From Acanthacorydalis orientalis (taxonomy: Eukaryota > Arthropoda > Insecta > Megaloptera > Corydalidae): DNA of 64,000 nucleotides. A program made the translations under genes and the position numbers. The stretch is taken from assembly GCA_034766995.1 (NCBI GenBank), contig CM068313.1, forward strand, positions 58,083,877-58,147,876. The letters run 5' to 3'. This document shows, piece after piece, positions 12,211-64,000 of this stretch; the first letter of the stretch is position 1, and each line of letters begins with the position of its first letter. The notes beneath the pieces were generated by a model that searched no databases, was not told where the DNA came from, and saw nothing but the letters and a program-made list of their open reading frames with translations.

Positions 12211-12345
12211 ATAAAATTTACTTTTACTTTACTTTTTTATGTTATTTGTTAATGAATTCATTTTTCTAATTAAATATGAGAAATGTATGAGGAAAAATAA
12301 GTAATTATAATAATTAGATAAAATTAAATTACAGATTCAATCAAA

Positions 12346-57502
<45,157 letters not shown>

Positions 57503-57779
57503 TTAACGAATATTTTTTATAAACACCAGTTATTATTATAAACTATTTTAATAATAGAAATATTTGTATCTCTTTTCCTTAACTTTTAATGTTTTCTTTA
57601 CTAATATTCTAATCAGAAATATTTAAGTTTTGTGAATTTGTATTTATACAATTTTTAAACATATTTATATTTAAATATTTGAAAACTAAGAATTAATTTC
57701 GATTTCTTGGAATTTAATAATTCATCCATCAATTCTGAACCACATATAACCACTTAAAGTAAAAAAATGTATACGAATT

Positions 57780-57818
57780 TGAATGTCGTAAACCGTAATT
57801 ATTTTTCTACCAACGTAA
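57780..57818. mobile_element. Solo Hsmar1-like terminal repeat
   Basis: Read inward from 57815: CGTTGGTAGAAAAATAATTACGGTTTACGAC, matching the ends at 7155 and 53306. No transposase is recognisable to its left. Confidence 0.5.
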
Positions 57819-58527
57819 TATCAGCTATAAAAAAATTATTCGGTGCCTTTAAATTGAATCAATCATAAATTTGTTTAAAATTAAAATATTTTCTCGTTGT
57901 TTCAAGACTGTAAAGTGCGAATTTTAACATTTAAATCCAGTATATATCTTGGTGAAGCAGTTGGCATAACCTCACAAAACGGAAAGTAGATTAGGCATTG
58001 CGTTGTTTTCGAATTCTAGATTTTAAAAAATGCTGCCGGATTCGCGGAAATAATTTATTCAGGTTTGGAAGAAGTTGTTGTAATTCATCAAACATGCAAA
58101 AAATGCTAAAACAATGGAAATAGTTCGAAAATGCATTAAGATTTCAAGATTTAAGACTCAAAATCACTATTTTTTCGACAAGTGATTCGTCAGTTATTCG
58201 TCAGATAGAGAAAACTTATATAAAATAATGGGAAATATTTTGGAAACTGAAATGTATTCCATTTTTTTGTAAACATTCATTCTCTATAAAAAAATGCACC
58301 GAATTTATTTGTACACCATTTATAAATTAACATTCTGAATTGTAATTAAATTAAATTCTTTCAAGATTTTTTTGCTATTTGAGGCATTGTAAGATAAAAA
58401 TATATAGAGAACGATATACTCGAACTATCTTTTCTTTACTGTATTGCTTTTTAACATTCGTCTAATTTTAATTCTAATTATAGATGATATTTTATCTTTC
58501 CTCGTTTTTCTCAATCTCTTTCACTAG

Positions 58528-58945
58528 TGTACGAGGAATGGCTGAAAAGTTGTCTCTACAAATTCACAACTTTTTTTAAAGAAAATGCTCGATGAAATTT
58601 GCGCATGCGTATTTAGTACTCGCGTATAATTTTGCTCACTTGCATATATATTTTCGTCTTCTCTAGAAGCTATACAATAAAACCGATAATATTGGACTTC
58701 ATCCTGAAAATACAAGACCATACACTTCACAAATCGTACAGGAATTTTTGAAAGACAACAAGTTCCCTGTTACAGTACAGATATGACATCATCTCTCTTT
58801 CACTTATTTCTAATAATAAAATGTAGTCTCAAAGAAACTCATTTTGACTCTTATGATTAAGTTAAGTCTTTCGTGAGAGATCGAATGGAAGAATAAACAT
58901 CACATTTACTTTTTATGATTTTAAGAACTTTTCAACCGTTCTTCG
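58528..58945 (-). mobile_element. Mariner-derived MITE (about 420 bp)
   Basis: Inverted ends CGAGGAATGGCTGAAAAGTT (58528) and CACGAAGAACGGTTGAAAAGTT (inward from 58945). Inside, the + strand still reads ENTRPYTSQIVQEFLKDN-like sequence (about 58705-58760), the segment after 'HHDNA' in a mariner transposase. It is a large internal deletion derivative. Confidence 0.65.
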
Positions 58946-59039
58946 TGCATTTACTCTGAATACATAATTAACTCAACTATATTATATGCTAGAATTAGTT
59001 AATTATAAACCTTAATTATCCTTCTTTCATGAAATATTG

Positions 59040-59322
59040 CAAGAAGGTATCATACAATTCTACTCTTTTTCAACATAGTTTCCATTTCATTCATTACAGA
59101 GTCTTCAAACGCTTAACTAGTTCATAGATTCCTTTAGAAAAAATTAGTCGTGCGAAGTCACTCACGCACTACTTAATGCACTTTTTCATTTGACCTGAAA
59201 GACTATCCGAGTAAGTAATCCGAAAAAATGGTAATCACTTGGAGTGAAATCTCACGAGTACTACGGATGAGAAAGGCGCTCAAAGAGTAGTTCCTTGATG
59301 GTCACTATTGTTATACGTACAG
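59040..59322 (-). pseudogene. Older mariner, C-terminal half (split by the Himar-like insert)
   Basis: The - strand reads ITIVTIKELLFERLSHP-stop-YS, DFTPSDYHFFGLLTRIVFQV, FFLKESMN, and NGNYVEKE near 59085. That is the end of a mariner transposase. Its upstream continuation lies across the insert at 60621-60700, where IKSKKRRLLSTSVLLQ-stop-DNVYP supplies the HQDN block. Confidence 0.75.
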
Positions 59323-59324
59323 TA

Positions 59325-60618
59325 CGAGGGTTGTCCCAGAAGTACCCGACCCAACAAAGAAAACACAAAAATTTTGGAAAAAAATATATTTATTTTTAAA
59401 CATAATCTCCTTTCAGCTCTATACACTTTTACCAGCGATGTTCAATAAGTTCGATACCCTTTTTATAATAAGAACTGTCTTGTTCCTCAAAATACCCATT
59501 AACTGCCGACATCACTTCTTCATCGTTGGGAAATCTTTGGCCACTGAGCCATTTTTTCAAGTTTGGGAACAGAAAATAATCCGAGGGGGATAAATCTGGC
59601 GAATAGGGTGCACGAGGTGGCAATTCAAACTTTAATTCATTAATTTTGGCCATTGCAATAACGGATTTGTGAGCTGGTGCATTGTCTTGATGAAACAACA
59701 CTTTCTTCTTAGCCAAATGCGGCCGTTTTTGCTTGATTTCTTCGCTCAAACGTTGCAATAAGTTCGCATAGTACTCGCCATTGATAGTTTTTCCTTTTTC
59801 AAGATAGTCAATGAAAATTATCCCACGCGCATCCCAAAAAACCGACGCCATGACCTTGCCTGCAGATGAAACGGTCTTCGCCTTCTTTGGAGCCGGTTCT
59901 CCCTTTTCAGTCCATTGTTTTGATTGTTCTTTTGTCTCGGGTGTGAAGTGATGGACCCATGTTTCATCCATGGTTATGAAACGGCGCAAAAATTCTGCTT
60001 TGTTGCTGTGAAACTTCGCTAAACACTCAATTGAAACATCTTCACGACACTGTTTTCGCTCGAGTGTGAGCAAACGCGGCACCCATCTTGCACACAGCTT
60101 TCTCATGTCCAAATTTTCAGATAATATGCGATGTACCGCACTTTTTGAAATGCCTACTATGTCTGCTAGCTCGCGCACTTTCAGTCGACGATCATCCAGT
60201 ACCGCTTTGTGGATTTTCTTCACCATTTCTGGAGTCGTCACCTCATTTGGTCGACCACTGCGATGCTCGTCTTGGCAGCTCGTACAGCCTCGTTTAAACT
60301 CTGCTACCCAATATTTCACTGTTGTAAACGAAGGAGCAGACTCCTCCAGAGTAGAATCCAGTTCAGCTTTTATATTGGTTGGGCTGAGGCCTTTCAAATA
60401 AAAGTATTGTATCACGTAACGATGACCGATTTTCTCCATTTTCACAAATTCACTGAAAATGTTCACTATTGATGGCTGCCAAACAAATACTAAACAACGT
60501 GGCGTCCTCAAACTTGAAACATATGCTTTATAGATTGTGTACTTTCTAATACAGTGATATTTTTCAAACAACTACCGCCATCTCTAGGTCAGGCCGGGTA
60601 CTTCTCGGACCACCCTCG
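59325..60618 (-). mobile_element. Full-length Himar-like mariner
   Basis: 1294 bp flanked by TA (59323-59324 and 60619-60620). Terminal repeats CGAGGGTTGTCCCAGAAGTA (left) and CGAGGGTGGTCCGAGAAGTA (right, inward), about 28 bp with three mismatches. It contains one almost intact transposase on the - strand and inserted into an older mariner. The youngest-looking transposon in the window; GC is visibly higher than its surroundings. Confidence 0.95.
59429..60439 (-). CDS. Himar-like mariner transposase, premature stop near the end
   Basis: Cut-and-paste DNA transposase of the IS630-Tc1-mariner superfamily. I start it at MEKIGHRYVI (ATG at 60437-60439), as in irritans-group proteins; the open frame extends 44 codons upstream without homology. 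336 residues: paired HTH with VKYWVAEFKRG, SGRPNEVTTPEMVKKIH and LDMRKLCARWVPR; catalytic TMDETWVHH, LFHQDNAPAH and YSPDLSPSDYF with 34 residues between the last two Asp (DD34D, all present). The frame stops after ELIEHRW. TAA replaces the expected residue, and KCIELKGDYV-stop follows in frame, so about 11 residues are lost. The TA-flanked ends belong to the same element. Activity is uncertain. Confidence 0.93.
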   Translation of the reverse strand: MEKIGHRYVIQYFYLKGLSPTNIKAELDSTLEESAPSFTTVKYWVAEFKRGCTSCQDEHRSGRPNEVTTPEMVKKIHKAVLDDRRLKVRELADIVGISKSAVHRILSENLDMRKLCARWVPRLLTLERKQCREDVSIECLAKFHSNKAEFLRRFITMDETWVHHFTPETKEQSKQWTEKGEPAPKKAKTVSSAGKVMASVFWDARGIIFIDYLEKGKTINGEYYANLLQRLSEEIKQKRPHLAKKKVLFHQDNAPAHKSVIAMAKINELKFELPPRAPYSPDLSPSDYFLFPNLKKWLSGQRFPNDEEVMSAVNGYFEEQDSSYYKKGIELIEHRW

Positions 60619-60620
60619 TA

Positions 60621-60700
60621 TAGGGATAAACGTTGTCTTATTGCAACAAAACGCTAGTACTTAGAAGTCTTCGTTTTTTGGACTTGATTGTTGATCCTAA
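60621..60700 (-). pseudogene. Older mariner, upstream piece beyond the Himar-like insert
   Basis: The - strand IKSKKRRLLSTSVLLQ then stop and DNVYP ends exactly at the TA where the younger mariner inserted. Joined across one TA it continues into the fragment at 59322. Confidence 0.6.
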
Positions 60701-60731
60701 AAAGATACTAACAAAATCCCTAATAAACCTC

Positions 60732-61035
60732 AATATTATATTGTACCATATGAGGGTGATCTTATATGAATCGTGTAAGAAACATATAAATTCACTTTAT
60801 ACAAACCATATGTGGTTTGTATAAGGTGAGAGTGAGGGTACTATCATCCATATGATCGTTAATCCTATAAAATATGATTTTCATTACCGTATAAGAAACA
60901 TATAAAGTCACTTTATATGCCTTGTAAGATTAATATAAGATGCTCATATAGGATACTGCCCCTTAAATTGATTGTATAAGGAATATCTAAAACCTTGTAA
61001 GGAAGATATAAGGTTGAGGACACTAGAGCTCTGAA
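60732..61035. repeat. Degenerate minisatellite with AAGAAACATATAA-type units
   Basis: Repeated motifs: GTGTAAGAAACATATAAATT, GTATAAGAAACATATAAAGT, TGTATAAGGAATATCTAAAA and CTTGTAAGGAAGATATAAGG, spaced irregularly. It includes a 12 bp-arm hairpin TTATACAAACCA-TATG-TGGTTTGTATAA at 60797-60824. Confidence 0.6.
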
Positions 61036-61129
61036 TATGTAACACTAGTGATTCTATTTTTCCTGGACATATACTCTAAAATTGGGCCTCAATCGTTACA
61101 AAAGTGAGTCAGAATTACTTCATCTACAG

Positions 61130-61408
61130 ATGGAGTTATATAACCATCGAGAAACTACTCACTGTGTGTCTTCCTAATTCTCTATACTACTCAAATCCCG
61201 CTTTAAGTGATTATCACTCCTTTGGACTATTAGAAGAAGAAAAGTGAGGAAAAGAATTCACATCTGATTAATAAATGTAACGTAATGCATGAGTGGGTGT
61301 GCACGCAACTAAAAAATTTTTATGGAAGAATTCAGTCACTAGTTAAGTGTACTAGAGGATTTGCATGGAATAAAATGGAGACTATGTTAAAAAATAGTAC
61401 AACTGTAT
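61130..61408 (+). pseudogene. Mariner transposase C-terminal fragment
   Basis: The + strand in one frame reads SLYYSNPALSDYHSFGLLEE, GKEFTSD, VGVHATKKFLWKN and ICME-stop-NGDYVKK-stop, the end of a mariner transposase with the third catalytic Asp in LSDYH. It is related to the fragment at 59040-59322 but in the opposite orientation. Several stops. Confidence 0.65.
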
Positions 61409-61409
61409 A

Positions 61410-62218
61410 ACCATTTCTTACAATACATGATAAAAAAAAGAATAACTAAGGTTTTCATTACATCTTCCTACCTATATATTTATTTATAATTTATGCCTTG
61501 TGAAATATCATTATTTAATTTTATTTCAGGTTTTATAATTCTGATCGTTTTCCTCTTAAACTTCTTCAAACTAATTGGAGTCTTAATGAGCAAGTTTAAT
61601 AACTTTCATTCTAATAAGAAAATAGAAAAAAGTCTTAAGTTAGTAAACTCTACTATGGTGTAAAAGGAGGAAAATATTTATAGCCATAATCTTGCGAAAG
61701 AAAACTTGTAATATATAAAGATAAAAGCAAATTAATTCACAATTGTCAACGAATTTTAAAACTGGCCAACAGAATTACATGGAACTATGACATTATCTGT
61801 CTCATCCAATTTGTAAAACATTTATGTCTGAATCGATTTGTGAATTGATTTGAAATATAGCTTGTTTATTATGAAATGACTAACCATAAATAATTTTAAT
61901 GATTAAATGTATCTCATCACATATCAGCTTAAATTGTATACTTTTTATTGAATAGTTATTTGTATAATTTTATAAGTAAGAATTTCAATACTAGACATGA
62001 ACTAGAACTTTCCATATGTTTGTTTTGAACTATGAGTGAATTTATTATACTAAGTAGTAAATATACTAGAAATACAAACACATAAAATAATTCAACTCAA
62101 ATTGTGATAATTTATGCAAACGAAATGTTTCATATGTAACGTTATGGTATCTTTCTTAATTTGTTTATTTTGTGCTCAGATAGATAATTATTCAGCTAAC
62201 ATATAACAACTAAAAAAC
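61410..62218. other. Intergenic, nothing recognised
   Basis: AT-rich. TTTATTTCAG at about 61529 is a good splice-acceptor-like sequence but is followed quickly by stops in the phase needed for the P450. Confidence 0.45.
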
Positions 62219-62653
62219 AAGAGTCCCAAAATAAAATGCACTTTTGAAAAAATCATTCTGAAATATTGGTTTGCTGGAAGTAACTTTAAATACTGAAAAC
62301 ATAAAGATTATTTACTGGAATTTATGTTTTAAAAATTAAATTGTCAAAATGAGGACGGTTGCGACGACAGCATTGTTATAATCTCGTTATGAATTTACAC
62401 ATACAACAACTCGTTATGAATTTACAATACACAATACATGCTTGAATATTTCCCAAGGAATCGCATCCATCAAGTCGAATATCATAATTCAACTGCTTCG
62501 TAGTCACAGGATTATTTGAATATATTCTAAACTTAAGGAATCCCTATAAAAAAATCAAGAGAAGATAAATCGGCACTTCGTGGTGGCCACAGAATATCAC
62601 TCCTACGAAAAATCACATTTCCATGGACCATCTTTCGAACCACTTGTAAACTG

Positions 62654-62842
62654 TCATTTGTTGTGCGACAAGTGGCCCCATCTTGTTGGAGTCACGCATT
62701 CGTGTTGTAGCCCAATCAAAAACTCTTTCATCATTTGAATGTATCGCTTCGAATTAAAATTTATTGCTCGACCTCGCACATCCTCAACAAAATAAATTCC
62801 TAAGGCTAATATATGACTGTCCAAATAGTAACTCTTACGCAA
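62654..62842 (-). pseudogene. Transposase core fragment
   Basis: Open 62-codon piece of the same element, with FVEDVRGRAINFNSKRYIQM corresponding to the 'E.d.G.avTVnserY..ML' segment before the second catalytic Asp. The Q-Q-D-G-A-T motif is replaced by TPTRWGHLSHN through a frameshift. Confidence 0.75.
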
Positions 62843-63004
62843 TAGTCATCTTTGATGTTTCAGTTTTGGGTTTTCTTTGCTCCAGTACCGGTCAATATTG
62901 TTTATTGACTAACCCGTTAACATAGAAATGCGCTTCATCTGAGAAGAGAATGTTGTCAAACTCGGAGAACAGTTTCAACATTTTATTCACAAAATTCAAT
63001 CATA

Positions 63005-63214
63005 TCACAAAGTCTGATTCGTTGAAATCTTGAACAAGTTAAATTTTACAGAGTTGGAGCTTAATTCCAACGATAAAATTTGGTGCATAGTTGAATAGGG
63101 CATTTTAAATGCAGATAAACGCTTGCGAATTGACATTCTCGGATTAGCGCGTAGAGATTCATTCACTTGTTCGGATCTAGAAGTCAGTGGGCGACCTTCA
63201 AGTTGAGCTTTCAA
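63005..63214 (-). pseudogene. Transposase N-terminal HTH fragment
   Basis: Open 69-codon piece of the element above. It contains the GRP linker (EGRPLTSRSEQ), ANPRMSIRKRLSAFKMPYST and MHQILSLEL. This matches the second helix-turn-helix of arthropod Tc1/mariner relatives. Confidence 0.75.
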
Positions 63215-63906
63215 TCTAGAATCGATCTCTTTGACTCTTTTAATCTATTGTTTTATCAAATTAACACTCGGACACTATTCAATACTGTGCAAATGGTGCC
63301 CATGAAGAAGTGATAGCAGAACAGTAACGTATAGATGCTTGTTTCTAAAAAAGTGCACATACAAAACGTGCGATGCTGCCCCGTATAGTGACTCATAAAG
63401 ACTGAAATCCCCATGAATCGAACTAGCGAACGACAAGACCCGCGCCCTTCCCTCTCCACGCGTTCTCGAGTTACAAGGCAAAAAAATCTGCATTTTATTC
63501 TGGGACACCTGTAGTTGAAAACTGGTTAATTGAAGAGTACACGAGCTATTTCTTGAAAAATGTAACTTACTGGTGTAAACCCATCAGAAAAGTTATTAAA
63601 ATGGTATTATTAAGATAAAAAAATGTAAACATCTGCACACTTTGTATTCCCAAACTAAAAATGTTTTACATACTTTTTTTACATTTTGAAGTTTTAAGAT
63701 TTAAAGAGGAATAGTTTCAAAATCACCGATATTTAAAACTCAATATCAATTTATAGCAAACAGTCACAAAAGTCCTCCTCATCTTTATTATTAATGCAAA
63801 AAGGTCAATACTTGTAATAAAACAGTCTTTTTTTAAAAAATCGACTTTAACCGAAGTTTTATCTCCCTATTAATAAAAAACAGTACTGTTGTCGTCAAAT
63901 GACTTT

Positions 63907-64000
63907 TATCCGTATTCTGATTGGCTGATGAAGATCGCGTGGTCTCTGTTGTGATTGGTTGATATCAGTAGATGATCAGTGTTCTGTTTCACGATGTACA
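63907..64000 (+). repeat. Dispersed repeat with duplicated CCAAT-type core, copy 3
   Basis: TATCCGTATTCTGATTGGCT, then GGTCTCTGTTGTGATTGGTT and GATATCAGTAGATGATCAGT, running off the window edge. Alignable with the copies at 10678 and 42341. Confidence 0.7.

Larger units (their letters stand above)
62221..63508 (-). mobile_element. Tc1/mariner-superfamily element with TGTCCCA ends
   Basis: About 1.29 kb. Ends GAGTCCCAAAATAAAATGCA (left) and GTGTCCCAGAATAAAATGCA (right, inward). The - strand has an HTH part (63214-63005: EGRPLTSRSEQVNESLRANP and MSIRKRLSAF), then ILFSDEAHFYVNGLVNKQY (first catalytic Asp, about 62950-62895). A frameshifted block at 62842-62654 (DVRGRAINFNSKRYIQMMKE) follows. 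The 'QQDGAT.HT' and 'DFFLWG' blocks are no longer intact. Same broad group as the TTTTCCAATA elements. Confidence 0.85.

Noticed and set aside
60066..60472. Three + strand ORFs of 69-111 codons
   Set aside because: Antisense shadows of the Himar-like transposase.
61529..61600. Possible extra 3' exon of the P450
   Set aside because: The acceptor TTTATTTCAG is good, but in the phase required after ERRT the frame ends after two codons; no homology supports it.

Overview
The window is strongly AT-rich eukaryotic DNA. It carries one recognisable host gene: a complete cytochrome P450 of the CYP4 clan on the + strand, with 10 exons between 12346 and 57502. It encodes 529 residues and retains the N-terminal anchor, WxxxR, I-helix, ExxR, PERF and FxxGxRxCxG motifs. 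Exons total 1.59 kb of a 45.2 kb gene; introns reach 11.3 kb. A CYP4-clan enzyme with GT-AG introns, many Tc1/mariner relatives, piggyBac, pogo/Tigger and LINE debris, and very many (TA)n microsatellites point to an arthropod, most likely an insect. A hemipteran or another AT-rich arthropod such as a copepod is equally compatible. The species cannot be fixed from the sequence.

Layout. 1-12.0 kb, upstream of the P450: a decayed mariner (1.2-2.2 kb, -), a decayed Tc1-like gene (3.0-4.05 kb, -), a SINE-like repeat (5.4 kb), a deleted Hsmar1-type mariner (7.15-7.5 kb), a 300-350 bp tandem duplication (7.55-8.26 kb), a Tc1-like element (8.95-10.46 kb) and a mariner remnant (11.0-11.8 kb). 12.0-12.2 kb is a GC-richer block that may be the P450 promoter.

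12.35-57.5 kb, the P450 gene. Its introns hold at least fifteen transposon copies: two members of a TTTGGCAA-ended mariner family, two of a TTTTCCAATA-ended family, two of a GGGTCGTTTGAT-ended family, several copies of a decayed cecropia/Hsmar-like group, a Tc1-like element with 220 bp inverted repeats, a pogo/Tigger copy split by a mariner, a 1.28 kb piggyBac-like element with TTAA ends, a LINE 3' fragment, and a remnant of a widespread arthropod repeat protein. They also hold long (TA)n tracts, several touching splice acceptors, and (GATA/GACA)n arrays in both orientations.

57.5-64 kb, downstream: a small mariner MITE, a full-length Himar-like mariner (59325-60618) with an almost intact transposase nested in an older mariner, a minisatellite, another mariner tail, and a Tc1/mariner-superfamily element with clear ends (62.2-63.5 kb).

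Almost every transposase reading frame other than that of the Himar-like copy is broken by stops or frameshifts, so the window reads as an expanded P450 locus full of old DNA transposons rather than a gene cluster. I did not find a convincing new multigene system. The least explained items are an unidentified charged coding remnant interrupted by a SINE-like insert with a target-site duplication (27.25-27.8 kb), and the adjacent promoter-like block followed by a three-copy 150-165 bp tandem repeat (27.9-28.8 kb).
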